Position numbers and translations under genes: made by a program
Assembly: GCA_951799425.1 (NCBI GenBank)
Contig: OX637401.1
Coordinates: 15,215,501 to 15,279,500, forward strand
DNA: 64,000 bases
Direction of reading: 5' to 3'
Source of the DNA: Ilex aquifolium
Lineage: Eukaryota; Streptophyta; Magnoliopsida; Aquifoliales; Aquifoliaceae
The notes under the pieces: generated by a model
What the model was told of the DNA's origin: nothing
The model's input: the letters and a program-made list of their open reading frames with translations, nothing else
Databases searched by the model: none
Part shown: piece after piece, positions 1 to 12,300 of the stretch
Layout: each line of letters begins with the position of its first letter
How positions within the stretch are numbered: position 1 is the first letter of the stretch

Positions 1-746
1 CATGGTAAAGCAACTTGTTCCATAGTGAAAGTGCAATCCCCATTGCATGCGAAGACATTTGTCTAACTGAATTCACAGGCTATGATGACTTCCAATTTCT
101 TAAAAATTTACTGGCATAATTCCCGTCGCAATATGGCAATAAATTTTTAAGAAATTGGAAGTCATCATAGCCTTTGAATTTAGTTAGACAAATGTATTTG
201 CATAACCTTAGTTAATTTAACCAGGTTCATATGTTTTGGCCTACTATTAGTGCTCTCCTCTAGTAATTCTATTATATGTTATAGCAGTAGGGTTAAGTAG
301 TTATACAATGAAGGGAACGATGGCAATGGGGGTGGAGGTTGTAGCTTTACGTGATGATGAAATTGTGCATCAGTTTTGGCTTCCAGTGATGGTGGTGGTG
401 TCAGTGGTGGGTTGGGGAGATGAATACGTTATATATAATTACACTTTAGATATCTTCAAGAAAAACAATTAACCATCTATGAGAAAGGTAAATGGATATT
501 CAATTAATTTATTTCACCAAGAAAAATAGCAAACCCAACTCCCTTAAATTTTGCTACAATGAAATGCATATCAGAAAATCCGGAGATACATTTCACGCCC
601 ACTTCAGTAAAGAATTATCCAGTATTCAAAAACACCTGGGGAGAGGAGCTCACACATAACAAGCTCCCAATCCTATCATACTTATTAGTAGCCTGACAGG
701 AGAATAATTTAAGTACTTGTATTAACCAGACTAGCTGTGTACCAAC
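1..746 (-). other. SEC intron 4 (partial, runs off the window)
   Basis: The donor GT at 745-746 follows exon 4. The TPR sequence expected next in the family is not found on the minus strand down to base 1, so exon 5 lies outside. Apart from the 55-195 hairpin there is only AT-rich intron. A 54-codon plus-strand ORF at 308 resembles nothing I know and is probably chance. Confidence 0.7.
55..195. repeat. Near-perfect 56 bp inverted repeat (hairpin) in SEC intron 4
   Basis: Arms 55-110 and 140-195 are reverse complements at 54 of 56 positions, separated by a 29 nt spacer. This is directly visible. It lies in the intron downstream of SEC exon 4. It could be a foldback MITE or a hairpin transcript precursor. 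No clear target duplication was found. Confidence 0.85.
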
Positions 747-797
747 CTCAATAGCAATCAGATAATAGCGAATGGCAACATCGATATTGCCTTTTTC
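747..797 (-). CDS. SEC: SECRET AGENT-type O-GlcNAc transferase, coding exon 4
   Basis: This exon of 51 nt (17 codons, phase 0 on both sides) reads EKGNIDVAIRYYLIAIE, the second helix of a TPR repeat in plant SEC/OGT proteins. The acceptor is TGCACAG before 797 and the donor GTTGGT follows 747. It joins exon 3 in frame. The next exon is beyond the left edge, so the catalytic GT41 domain is not in the window. Confidence 0.9.
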
Positions 798-891
798 CTG
801 TGCACAGAAGAACAGAAACAATGTATATTAGATCTTGATATGCTAGCCAAAAAAAAGTTGTATCCCTCAAAGACTTGTAGTTGTTGGTTAC

Positions 892-990
892 CTTCCAAGC
901 ATTTGCCATGTTCCCATAGCATTCAGCAAAATGTGGATTGATTCGAAGAGCTTCTTCGTTCTTTGCAATGCACATATCAAAATCATGCAA
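892..990 (-). CDS. SEC: SECRET AGENT-type O-GlcNAc transferase, coding exon 3
   Basis: This exon of 99 nt (33 codons, phase 0) encodes a TPR unit containing DFDMCIAKNEEALRI and FAECYGNMANAWK, a signature of SEC proteins. The acceptor TTTTCAG lies just above 990 and the donor GTAACC follows 892. SEC adds O-GlcNAc to nuclear and cytosolic proteins such as DELLA regulators (known for the family). The TPR superhelix binds substrate. Confidence 0.95.
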
Positions 991-1137
991 CTGAAAATAA
1001 CAAATACCATGCTTCGGGTTACATGTAGATAAATCTTGTCAACCAAAAAATATATGGATACGTCTATATATACATGTATAGAGAGAGAGAGAGAGAGAGT
1101 GTGAAGGAACCAATAAACAGAAACCCCTGAAAATAAC

Positions 1138-1283
1138 CTGATAATATATTGCACCATATAGAAGAAGATTATCAGTGCGCAGTGGGTTTCTCTCATAGAC
1201 AGCCTTACTCTGTTCCAATGCCTGCTTATAGCTCCCAGCTTTGTAATTCTGGTGAGCTAGGGTCAAGAGCACGTCATCGTCAA
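1138..1283 (-). CDS. SEC: SECRET AGENT-type O-GlcNAc transferase, coding exon 2
   Basis: This exon of 146 nt enters in phase 1 (GTT codon split after its G) and ends on a codon boundary. It encodes VDDDVLLTLAHQNYKAG followed by a TPR unit with NPLRTDNLLLYGAIYYQ, matching the N-terminal TPR region of plant SEC. The acceptor is CTGCAG above 1283 and the donor GTTATT below 1138. A (GA)n tract at 1079-1100 lies in the following intron. The frame is intact across exons 1 to 4, so I infer a functional gene. Confidence 0.94.
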
Positions 1284-1560
1284 CTGCAGCAGAGGAGAAA
1301 AAAACAGAAAAGAACCTCAGCAAAAGAAAAGAAACCCTCTCTCTAGTCTCTATCAAGTGGCAGCACTATAATACCACAAAGCAAGCCAGCCTATTTAAGC
1401 TCTGGTCATATGCATGATATACAGTCATAGTCCAAACTGTGACCTCGATACAACAGTGCTAGAATATGGACAAGGTAGGGAACAACAAAATAAATGGACT
1501 GGATCAAATTACATCCTAAACCTTACCTCAATAAGGGGTTTGGATCGAATTAATCCATCC

Positions 1561-2335
1561 CAGTGTTGTGAAAAGCGAGCCTAGGCGAGAAGTGAAGCAA
1601 AACGAGCCTTTGTCGCCTGCGAAGCGAGTTAAGTAAAGCGAAAAAAAGGCGAGTCTAGGCAACAAAGCGAAGAAGCAAGAAAAGCGAACGCCTGCAATTT
1701 TATTTCTCCCCCTCCTCCTCCTCCTCCTCCTCCTCCTCCTTCTTCCTTAACATTAACCAAACCCTAGCAGAGATGATGTTATATGTGTATATGTATAAAA
1801 TAAATTGATTGATTCGTCTAACAGTAACATATGACAATCTATCTTATTATGATTAGATGATGTTGAATGTTCTATTTTGTTGTGAATGCTCTTGTTAATC
1901 AATTTGCTTGGTTAATCAAATTGATTAATCAATTTGCTATATGCTCTATTTGATTAATCAATTTGTGAGTACTTTGTTTAGTGGTGATATTAATCAATCA
2001 TAGTGGAAGTCGAACCCACATTTGCTAGATTTACATTTAGATGACGTGATTATGTCAATTGATTATTTTTAAAATGCAATAATGTTCAATATTTAATATA
2101 TTGTCTATTTAAAATATGCTGATCTTTATTATTTTGGTTGAATTTAAATATTTTGTATTTGTAAAGGTAAAACTTGAATATTTAAGAGTAATCAAAGTAT
2201 TAAAACTAAAATATTTGCTTATTTTTTATATTGTTCGCTTTGCTTCAATGAAGTGCTCGATTCGCTTGTCGCTTCTCGCCTATGCCCTCAGGAGACCGGT
2301 TCGCTTCGATTCGCTTTACGCCTTCAATAACACTG
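1561..2335. mobile_element. hAT-like non-autonomous element in SEC intron 1
   Basis: The ends are CAGTGTTGTGAAAAGCGA and, on the opposite strand, CAGTGTTATTGAAGGCGTAA. The flanking 8-mers are ATCCATCC (1553-1560) and TTCCATCC (2336-2343), 7 of 8 identical, the TSD length of hAT elements. The subterminal regions are full of GCGA/AAGCGAA motifs. The inside is AT-rich with a (CCT)n tract at about 1708-1740, and no transposase is seen. Confidence 0.8.
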
Positions 2336-4527
2336 TTCCATCCGGTTGCGGGATTAATGTTGTTCTCATGTTTATCATGCATGCCAAAAATAGGAATGAA
2401 AATTTGACACACCCCTTTAAAAAAACAAAGAGAAAAAAAAAACAATAAAGCCTTACTTTCTGACCCGCCGCACCTGATCCATGATGGGGAGAGAAATAGG
2501 AAAATCCTAATGGGAATAGGGCGGTTTTGGCTCTACAGTAAAACCTTAAACAGGCTCCGGTCCGGGCCTGTTTAGGGATTCTCTAATCTGCTTGCCTGAT
2601 TATATCTCGTATATATGATTGGTAGAGTTCAAAGTGAATCCAGCTTAGTCCCACATTTATTCTCCAATAAAGCAGGAAGTATTTCGATGCTTAGAAAGAC
2701 CATTTTACCATCATTATATCTGTTAACTAATATTCTTTGAATGCTACTGCTGCTTAGTCCAAGAGTGATCCAACTTTTCTTTTCTTGATATGAAATAAAA
2801 CGCTTCTACCTCATGCATTGACTGCTACCTTCTACATAAAAGAGTCGGACACAATGGTCTGGTACCATGTGGGAGGAAGCTGGAAGTAATACTTCAGCAT
2901 TATACATCTATCCACATGGAGGAGAAGCACAAATTAATCATTTCTACTTTATAAGCTTTTAATGCTACCTGTCACATGTGTGATCCTCCTCATCAGTCCT
3001 AGCAAGCATCTCCAAAAATTCAAGTGTACTATATAATTGCCCATATAACCATCTTGATAAGTTCCTTTTGTTGTATAATCACTTTAAAATGAGCAACTTC
3101 CAAAAATTAAAATATGAATACTCATGTAACGTAGATGACACGGATATGTCTCCTCCATCCTCCATAGAAACGTAAGTGCTCTTTAAAACAATCATGTTTT
3201 CTTCAATGAGCCCCTAATTTGGAATTTTCCACTAGCATCTATGCCACAATGATCCATAAACATATCCACCAAAGGGTTTCAAACCCCATATTGGTATCTA
3301 ATTGGACCTCCTATCCAATCCAACAAGATCCAAATAATATCCACATTTTTCATGTGAAAAGGCACAAGACTGTCCAGGCATGAGACAATGTTGGGCAACA
3401 CAGAATTTTCGATTAATCCAAATAATTGAAATGGAACGTATTAAAGAAAAATGAAAAACAGATAAAAAGAGAGCAGGACAAGATCAATAACAAATACCTT
3501 TTAACTTATCAAGACATAAACATGGACTAAAGATGTGCAATAATTAGGAAAAATAAAAGATGCAAAGCAAAATAGTAAAAGAAACAAGGCTAATTACTCT
3601 ATCTAAAGGAAGAAGAAATAGAGTGTCTTCTCATGAGGTTACATCTCATGCATATGGGCATACAAGGTACAAAAGCCATACCTTTGATTAAGCACCGAAC
3701 CCAGATGATCCTGACCAAATGAGACCACCACTTAATTTTTAAAAGAAAAGTTAATCTCAAGACCATCAACCAAGCACACCTTAAAAGACCTTTTGATGAG
3801 TCATCGACTAGTTCAATGGCCAATCATCAACTATAGACAACCCATTCACACTTTCAGAGTTTCGGTTAGCAAATAGCTTTGTTTGTCTTAAATGAAGTTT
3901 TTACTTCCTACTATCTAACTAACTATAATAGAACTCTTATGCAAGCCTATGTGCCTCATAAACTACTTGGCCTTTCTACTTGGGCTTTTCTACACAAAAA
4001 CATTGGGTTTTCTACCCTCTGTTCTTATCTTCTTCTTCATCCCTTCTTCTTCAACTTCACCATTCCCATTTCCTTTTTTTTCTAAGAACAACTTCGCAAT
4101 TCCCATCTATATGCACTTTTTAAAAACTAAAACTCTTTGCCATGGGCAAATTTAGAACTTTGTAACCATACCATGACCATTTTTTAACCCAAACCTAGAG
4201 ACTCAAAAAGCATACCTTTCATCTTAGAGTTCTCCAAAAATCAATCCCAAACCAGTTACAACCTTGCAATCTATGTACAGAAAAATACAAACATTTGTAT
4301 ACTGATCATGAATATTTGGTCGGGATAAATTTCCATAAAAAATGAAATTAGTGTTCCATGAAAAAACTGTTACCAATCTACGCAACTCCTTTTCCTTCTT
4401 GAATTTCAGTCCAATTGTAAAACGAAAATTACCATTCCTCAAACTGTCATTTTGTTCTCTACTAACTGCGATGTATCATCTTAAAGACTTAAACATAGCC
4501 ACAGATAAGGCAAAAGCTCAGTACAAA
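2336..4527 (-). other. SEC intron 1, middle part
   Basis: AT-rich intron sequence. ORFs up to 75 codons occur by chance, without homology I recognise. No clear repeats or RNA genes were seen. Confidence 0.6.
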
Positions 4528-5390
4528 TCATAGTTATTGAACCTGGCACAGACATCAACCCAGAAAAGGAACCGGTTCAATGGGACACTAGTTCAACTCA
4601 GACCGTTCATATAACAAAAATAAAAAATTATCCATAAACAATAATAATTATGCCAAAGATTTAAAACATTCTAACTCCATGAGTGGGTTGGGGCCATTTA
4701 CTGCAAAGCAAACAAAAAACAAACCACAAATTTCGTAGAAATAAGAGAAAAATATTCACAACACCATAATCATGTCTTGAAGCACAAATCAGAGCTAAAA
4801 TATTCTAAGATAAAATTAAAACCATAACACACCCTATTTTGTAGAGCTATGGACGGTATGAGGCTCACACAGGAGGTGATATTGTGAAAGAGCAACAAAA
4901 GTATGTAACCGGTAAATAGTTTTTCATATAACCAGTGTCTTGTTAAATACCTAAGCACTTGATATCTACCATGTCATCACCGTACACAATTACACATAAA
5001 TAGACTCAAGTATCCAACCAAATACTTCAATTTCGAGGCTCGCCGCATAAAAGATGAGTGAAATCTTTTGAGCTGGAGAAATAGATGACAGTGAGATTGT
5101 GAGGGAACGGCCGATTAGATGAGACTATAACTGAGAGGTGGTGATAGAGATACTTGAGAATGAGAATCTAGATTTTAGTGCTGATAATTGGGTTTTTATG
5201 GAGGCAATCCGGCCAGGCTTGTTCGCAACAACCATCCAGGTCACACAACTTGGATAAAAACCATTGAGTCAAACAGGCTTTTAACGGTTTGTTTGCTTAG
5301 ACGGTCCAAATAACAACTCAGTCCGGCCAAAGTATCGGTTTGTCGGGTTTTTGGGTTGACCCGTCAATCTGGTCCGAGTTTAGTAACACC
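4528..5390. mobile_element. Second hAT-like non-autonomous element in SEC intron 1
   Basis: The termini TCATAGTTATTGAACCTGG and (opposite strand) GGTGTTACTAAACTCGG form imperfect inverted repeats. They extend into complementary arms rich in GGTTTGTCGGGTT/AACCGG-type motifs. The flanks AGTACAAA (4520-4527) and AGTACAAG (5391-5398) match at 7 of 8 bases, the hAT TSD length. About 863 bp, no coding capacity. Confidence 0.75.
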
Positions 5391-6351
5391 AGTACAAGTT
5401 GCAAATCTTCAATGCAAACCCATTACTAATCTTGTTTGATGACTTGCATTATTGATCATGTTCTTACTGAAACCCCTCCCCAACAAAACTAAAAAGAGAT
5501 GGAAACGGGAAGGAAATGTTCCCAACTTCCACTGATACCTAGGGCGTCTGAAGGCCCATTGTCAACATTGCATTTATCAGAAAAAAAACTGGAAAAGAAA
5601 AGGGGATTTTATTTCGGTGCGCCCATGCAAAACACAATCCAGTGTGAACCAATGCGAAGAAAATACCTGATCAACCCACTCAGACCATCAAAAGATCCTA
5701 TTGTCTCTTACAAGGACAAATGAGAAGACAAGATCGCTACCACCCATTGTTATACTTTTCAATCTCTGAAACCTTTGAGCTGACAAATTCAAACTAACTG
5801 TACTTATCATATGGTTCCCTACACTTCCCACTGGAACATGAAGTGGCCTTTTTACCGGCCCAGGGGTAGGGTGCATAAAAATGGAAAGAGCTGCATTAGA
5901 TAGAATACTAGCTAATGTAAATTTGCACATAAATGTCCCCGCTAAAAAGGACAACACACTGTCCCCAAAAGAGAACATCCAAATGAAACGCGTGAATCTT
6001 CTCAAGTACTACATTCCCTCAATTCCCGGTGGTGATCTAGAATTGAAGGATCCTCATTCCAAATTGCATATGAGAATCGGATTGCTTTTATTACATTTTT
6101 TCAAGAAGCAAAACCAAGTACAGCAATTAACCCAATGACAACAATAATGCATGCCGAACAATTCATTATCGTAATCAATTCCAAAACCCTAAATTCCTAA
6201 GCTTCAGAACCAAATCACTCAAAATCTGCCAAAAATCGTCAATATTCTGAAACACATTCAAACAATCTCTATATACACAAATATAGATACATGCACAATT
6301 CATACCAACCACTTCAAATTAAAAAAAAATCATTAAAATAAAGTATCTAAC
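5391..6351 (-). other. SEC intron 1, 5' part
   Basis: Unique-looking intron sequence next to exon 1. Small ORFs (for example 5688-6005 minus) show no recognisable domain. Nothing further is supported. Confidence 0.55.
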
Positions 6352-6520
6352 CGTCACATGATTCCAAGGGCTGAGAGAGCTTGAGATTGGACGAAGCCAA
6401 CGAATCTTCACGCTGATCTCCATTGTAGGGAATCCTAGAAACCTGCTGCAACAACTGCAGCTGCTGTGGTGGCTGCTGCTGCAAATTGAATTGCCGATGA
6501 TCGGTCTGCAACGACAGCAT
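6352..6520 (-). CDS. SEC: SECRET AGENT-type O-GlcNAc transferase, coding exon 1 with start codon
   Basis: The ATG is at 6518-6520. The 56 codons plus one base encode a Gln-rich head (MLSLQTDHRQFNLQQQ, then a Q/L tract) leading to QREDSLASSNLKLSQPLES. SEC orthologues begin with a similar His/Gln-rich, poorly conserved tail before the TPRs. The donor is G|GTTAGA at 6351-6350. The phase (1) fits exon 2 exactly, giving 105 codons over exons 1 and 2. Exons 1-4 together give 155 codons of TPR-leading sequence; a full SEC is about 970-990 residues, so most of the protein is off-window. The gene runs leftward with a 5,068 bp first intron. The exact donor is inferred from consensus and phase. Confidence 0.85.
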
Positions 6521-6553
6521 CGTGCTTTGGTTCGCGAGAAAACCAAAAGAAAA

Positions 6554-6571
6554 TCAGAAGAATTTTATCAT
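6554..6571 (-). promoter_or_regulatory. Five-codon upstream ORF in SEC leader
   Basis: An ATG at 6569-6571 starts M-I-K-F-F-stop, ending 33 nt before the SEC start codon. It lies in the probable 5' leader, which further up has a CT-rich tract (about 6602-6624). Whether it is transcribed depends on the start site, which I cannot see. If so, it could dampen SEC translation. Confidence 0.45.
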
Positions 6572-7499
6572 GGAACCAAATTTCCTGGGGATTCGACTAT
6601 AAAATTGAGGGGAGAGCGAGAGAGAGAATGAAGGTCGGAATCTTATAATGCTACTGCCGATGAACACATGAAGAGGCGAAGTGAATTGTGGGGGAATTTA
6701 GACGGAAATAAGGGGTATTTTGGTAATTTAACATGTCGTAACAGCGTATAGAAAGTTGGACGTGTCTTTGGATACTTGGACCGCCCTATGAAAGAAGGTT
6801 AGGGTGGGGTAGGACACGTGGGGTTAAGAGAAAAAGCGCGTGAAGTGTATTGACGTGAGAGTTAGGTCGGGTAGAGGTTGAGTGTTGAATGAGAGTTGTT
6901 TGAAGGATTGAACCGGAACTAGATTATAAGAAATTTACAATATGATCCTTAGTTTAGTTGAATGGTAGCAACGCGGTCCAAAATCTAATTACCTCTTTAT
7001 GATTTTATCTGTTTCCTGAATGGACATGTTAATGTTGGTGTCAAATTAGTAAAAAACCAGTTGATTGGAGCTTATAATGAGTTTACCATGTTTTTGTCCA
7101 AAGAAAAGTCTTATTCATTTTTTTGAAATTAATTTTCAAAATATTACTTTGAGTGTTGTTTGAACTAGTTGAATTTAGAAAAAAAGTAAAATTGATTTTA
7201 AAATAATATTTGAGAATACTAAAGAATTGGAGATATTTTTTCAATTCCACACGGTAATTATTTAATAATCTAATTTTTGAACTTAATTGATAATCAATCG
7301 AAGAGTGATCCCAATCAAAATATTTAACAGTGATAGTATTGAAAACATCTAAAAAAATAATTTATAATTTATCTGAATAAATCTAGGAATTTATTTATAG
7401 ATCATAAGTATACACCGTGCCTGGAGTGTATGATGAATCAAGATCTCGAATAAATGAACACTAATTTTATTGCAAATAATAAATTAACTATTTTGTAAA
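6572..7499. other. SEC leader/promoter region and AT-rich intergenic DNA
   Basis: This should hold the SEC promoter (reading leftward). The leader has a CT-rich stretch on the minus strand around 6602-6624. I cannot assign a TATA box. From about 6950 the DNA becomes AT-rich without genes. Confidence 0.5.
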
Positions 7500-7612
7500 A
7501 AAATTAATTAATTAATTCAAGCATGAAAAACCAGTTGTTTGATTCACAGGGAATCTCAAACATTTGATATACGTGACACAATAAATCAAGAAATTATGCG
7601 AAGTAAAAATTT
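7500..7612. repeat. Dispersed repeat, copy 1 (second copy at 46553-46672)
   Basis: It shares an about 110 bp block with 46553-46672: TTAATTAATT then TCAAG-ATG, CCAGTT-TTTGA, AATCTCAA, and CACAATAAATCAAGAAATTA. The two sites are 39 kb apart, so this is a transposon remnant of unassigned class. Confidence 0.6.
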
Positions 7613-7662
7613 TATTAAAAATACAAGAATTAAATTAAAAGAATAAATCATACATTTAAAAT

Positions 7663-7700
7663 ACTAGTTATTGCACACGTGAATAATTTTGAGTGATAAT
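7663..7700 (-). repeat. Helitron-like 3' end remnant
   Basis: On the minus strand the sequence ends CACGTGTGCAATAACTAGT: a CTAGT terminus with half of a hairpin before it. A related end, with both hairpin halves, is at 48381. The other terminus was not found. Confidence 0.4.
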
Positions 7701-7778
7701 TTTATTTTTATTGTTTGTTTTGATATGAATTTATAAGTTTATTTTTATAGATCGAAGCTTATTGAGAAGGCATTTTCT

Positions 7779-8163
7779 AAGCATCTCCAACAACAAATTG
7801 TATTTTAGCTATCCAAAAAGTAACTTTTTCTATTTTAACTACTCACTTTTTCAATACACACTCCAACAGATTTTCTATATTTTTAACTACTCCTTTAAAA
7901 TATTATTTATCATTCCTTTTATATTTTTTTTTTTTTTGGGGAATAATGAAAGAGAGAGAATGGAAGAAATGAGAGGAAGAGAGATAAAATAATATAAATT
8001 ATGTTTACAAGTTGCTACAGTGATACTCTATATTTAGAGTATCACTGTAGCAAAAATCTATTTTAGAGTATATGAACAGCATTTGTTGGAGCATGACTTT
8101 TGGCTTTGGGTAGCTAAATTTTAGCCATTTTGATCATTTACAGCATCTATTGGAGATGCTCTA
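7779..8163. mobile_element. Tourist/PIF-like MITE
   Basis: The ends GCATCTCCAACAAC (7781) and, on the opposite strand, GAGCATCTCCAATAGATGC (up to 8160) are the common plant GAGCATCTCCAA inverted terminus. TAA trinucleotides abut both ends, as for PIF/Harbinger MITEs. The inside holds a GA-rich block (7945-7990) and a smaller hairpin at about 8015-8065. No ORF of note. Confidence 0.65.
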
Positions 8164-8251
8164 AGGTGGTTTCTGTGCTATTTTTCTATTCCTTATTAAA
8201 AACAACGAAGTATGTGACTCTTACATGAGATCAAAGGTCAAATATAAAGAC

Positions 8252-8500
8252 ACTAGGGATAACCCGTGCCTGAAGGTACGGTGCAACTAAAAAAAATCGA
8301 ATATTGAATTTGAACGCAAAATAATCAAGCATTGAACTCGGATACATACTGAACTGAAAGTTTAAACTCGCCCTATAACACGTGTCTGAAGACACTGTAC
8401 ATAATTCTTAAACACAAAATAATCAAACAATGAATATAAACATGCAAACTGTGGATACTCTGTGATGCCCTATATCACGTGTCAGAAAGGCACTGTACAT
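8252..8500 (-). repeat. Three serial Helitron-type 3' hairpins
   Basis: Hairpin motifs of the form CACGTGTC-TGAA-GACACTGTACA occur at 8264-8281 (terminal), about 8380-8397 and about 8477-8495. Similar AAAATAATCAA-CA-TGAA spacers follow the first two. The repeat unit is about 100-115 bp. Only the outermost is followed by CTAGT. Confidence 0.65.
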
Positions 8501-9314
8501 ACGTCATTATTAATGTCATAAATTTAGTGAAATAAAAAGGGTCAAAATGTGAATACTCTGTCAAAATGTGAATACTCTATAAGAAACTTTCAATTTTTCG
8601 GCAGAATATCCTCTGAAAATATGATGCCACAAATATATCAACTTGTCTACAAAACTTATATATTTCATAATCATAATCAAATCATGTCATATGCACACTG
8701 ACTACCAAAAAAAACATCAGAATATTAACCATCGTCATGCCTAAACATGACTATTTACCAATTATTTTAGGCATCAAAACAATAATAACCATTGTTCTTA
8801 CACGTCATAAACCCATAGTTGTGCCTAAACATAAATAAGATTAAAGAATGACCACAAAACGTAATTATATATAGTACATTTGCAAAATGGGTCATTCTTT
8901 AATCTAATTCATCAAAATGAGTCATTTATCTGCACGTCATTATAAGTACTCTCTCTCCATCACAGCCTTGAATGTCATTGTATCAATCCAAATTCGCATC
9001 TTCCAGCTGGGAGAATGTTCAACAATTTAGCATTTACAAAACCAGTTAAATTTAGTACACGACAGGAATTTTAAAATTATAAACATGAAAATAAAAAATA
9101 AACTATAACAAATAAATTTAGTTACCTTATTCAAACAACCCCATCGGAAAAGATGTGTTGCATTTATTCTTTTTAACTCCTGAACTTCTTCATCTCAGTT
9201 CTATAGATGAAATAAAATGTTTGGTCAATAAAATAATATTTTAAAATGTTTGCAATCAACAAAAATAAACTTGCAAATGATTTATACCATTTCATCCTTG
9301 TAGAATACAGATTA

Positions 9315-12300
9315 TTACAACAAAACCTCGGGGTACACAATATTTGTCGTGCAGTTCGACTCATCTTCAGGGAGAAGGACGTGTAAACGATCAGAAGATG
9401 TGCATCTAAATAGTGCCACATATAGATGTCCATGACTAAAGACTGGTGTTCGCAAATCAACTCCAACAAATTTCACAGATTGTCCTTGAGACTTATTAAT
9501 TGTCATAGCATATGTTAACCGGATAAGGAATTGACGTCTAGTCATTTGAAAGGGCAATTCAGAAGTTGTCGGTGCCAAAGATATTCTTTGAATGAAGACC
9601 AAGTTACCAGATTTATCTCCATTTAATATTCTAGCTTCAATTACACGCACACCACATCTGACAACCATCAATCGCGTCTCATTACAAAGACCATCTTTTG
9701 GTGCAATGTTCCTCAACAACATTATTGGACAACCCACTTTCAACTCTAACATGAAAGGTGGAAAACCTGAGGATTCAAAGAGTTCAAATACTCATTAGGA
9801 AATCGATTTGTGATGGTTCGATCAATTTCATCAGCGTCTGACATTTTGTCTGCAGCTAAATATGTAACTGTCTCTCCAGGACAAATTTGCAATACTGCGG
9901 CATTTATAGCACTGACATCATCATTGCGGGCAGAAAGTATCACGCGTTCAGTTAGAAATTCTGGGGTCATTGTACCAACCACTTCTAATCGTGGAAAAAC
10001 ACTGTAAATCAATTTGTGGAAATTGATACATTTGTGTATTGTTGATGGAATTTCTATAATTTCTTGTGAGTTGGTGCCAATCTAAAAATAAAAGCACACA
10101 ATTAGTGAAAAATCAAAATCAATATATTCAATATATATTCACAAAATTGGATATCAATGAAATGTTACCTCCATTAAAAAATTTGCAAAACCTGTGTTTC
10201 CAACATCTGTTCTATTCAAACGCATGTTTAAATCCAAGGTCAAAACATGTATATCCCTTCATAACATAGACCGTCTCAATGAAGCACCCACAAATTGCTA
10301 GCGAATTCCCCTTGGTATAACTGGCAAGATTTGCCGAAAGTCTCCACCAAGAACGACAGTGATACCCCCAAATGACTTTTTGCTGTCACAAATATCCTGG
10401 AGTGTACGATCTACTGCTTCAACACAAAATCTATGATGCATAGGAACTTCATCCCATATTATGAGTTTTGTTTTTCTGAACAACTCTGCATGCATAGATT
10501 GCTTGGTAAATCCACAAACCGAATTCTCAAACACTTCCAAAGGAATGCAAAATGTTGAATGTGCGGTGCGGCCTCCAACTAATAATAATGATGCAATACT
10601 GGAAGAAGCCATGACAACAACAACATGTCCAAGACTACGCAATTTAGTAGCAACTGTATTGTATAGAAATGTCTTTCCTGTACCGGCACCCCCATTCAAG
10701 AAGAATATAGTTCCCTTATGGTCAAATACAGACGAAGTGATTGCAACATAAGCATTGCGTTGTGCATCATTAAGGCAGTCAATATCAATTTCTGAAATTG
10801 TTTGTTGCGCTTCATTCTGGAGTTTTTGATGTTCAAATAACAATCTGTTACCAACAATTATATTCCAGCTCCCAATTGGTTCCGGCATAGGCGAAAAATC
10901 AATTAAACCCTTGCTTGACTCATGGAAAAGTTGATTCATCAGATATAACCCATAATCTTCTATCTGATCTTGTGTTGGACTCACAATGCCAAAGATCGTA
11001 CGAATCTTGTGTGCAAGGTCATCACATATCTGTTTTGAAAATTGATTCCATAATGCAAGTGGATGAAGTGGAGAGCATTCTGTAAGAATTATACTATACA
11101 ATCTCCTCAATTGATACCCCGTATTCATAATTGAAGCCTCTTGAAGGCATTGTATCCATTATTCATCATCTTCTAAAAGTCCCCTCGCAACACATGCTAA
11201 TTTGAATGTCTCGTAATCAATATTGTTGACCGTGCGTAAAGAATCAAATGATATTGGTCCTTTAACAATAGTGAGTAAAAGACGGAGATAAAATCGTTCA
11301 CCTAAATTAGGGCTAGCAAAGTACATTCTACCAATTGCATATCCCCTTTGTCTTGGAGTCCACATCTTCGTTGCCTTATTCCAAACAAATTTCTGAGGAA
11401 ATTCTTGATAGGTTAATACATGTGCAGATTCATTGGAACCACAACACTTAAAAAAACCAGTCAGAGTTGTATCTTCTTGTCTTGCTTTAGAAAGGATTGT
11501 ATCAAATGGTTGTACAGGATTAAAGACAACACGATGCATACCAGGCAAATGGAGTGCCAATTGTACAACCATTGGAATCTCTTCATGCATCGAATTACCA
11601 AATAATCGCCAAGCAGCTTCTGGTGGTCCAATATACCTTGCGTCAAGATATTGTTGAATCTCATTTATTCCTCCCAACACCATGGTTGTGCGATCATGAC
11701 CTTTATAGATATACTTATGAATATATTTCACGCATCTCAAACCTGCACACACTTCTACATTAATGTAACAATTGAATATTCTTGATAGATAGGGATTGTA
11801 TAGTACAACATCCCTATTATCAACTTCTTGTCCCCTCACAATATACATTTGGCCGTTATTGCAACGACGATAAACAGGATATCCATCTTCGTTCATACTT
11901 GTTGAATCCACAAAGGCTCGAGGATATCTCTTTGTGCATATACCATTTTCCATACATGATGCTTGCGGATTTCGAGCACCACATGGTTCATGTACCATAC
12001 AACTCTTGATCGTTTCAAAAAGAGATGGATCATTGTCATAACTTGGAAATTCAGCACAAACCGCTTTGTCCACCTGGGCACATGTCTGAATTTTGTCTGC
12101 ACCATGAAGAAACAGAAGAACATGCATATGTGGTAGCCCTCGTTTTTGAAATTCAATTGTGAATACATGTGCTATTTTTTTCCCAAATACTTGTTTTGTT
12201 TCTATCTCCTTCATCAAAGCACGTCTCTTTAACTCAAAAATACGTGCAACCAAATCAGGATGATCAAGAGAGTTTTGATATGGCAACAAAGCTGAAGTAA

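Noticed and set aside
308-472. 54-codon plus-strand ORF in the SEC intron
   Set aside because: No homology recognised; antisense to an intron and of chance length.
8690-8904. CACTA-like end (CACTGACTACCAAAAAAA) and a nearby inverted repeat
   Set aside because: No matching opposite terminus or 3 bp TSD found; it lies within the Helitron 3' part.
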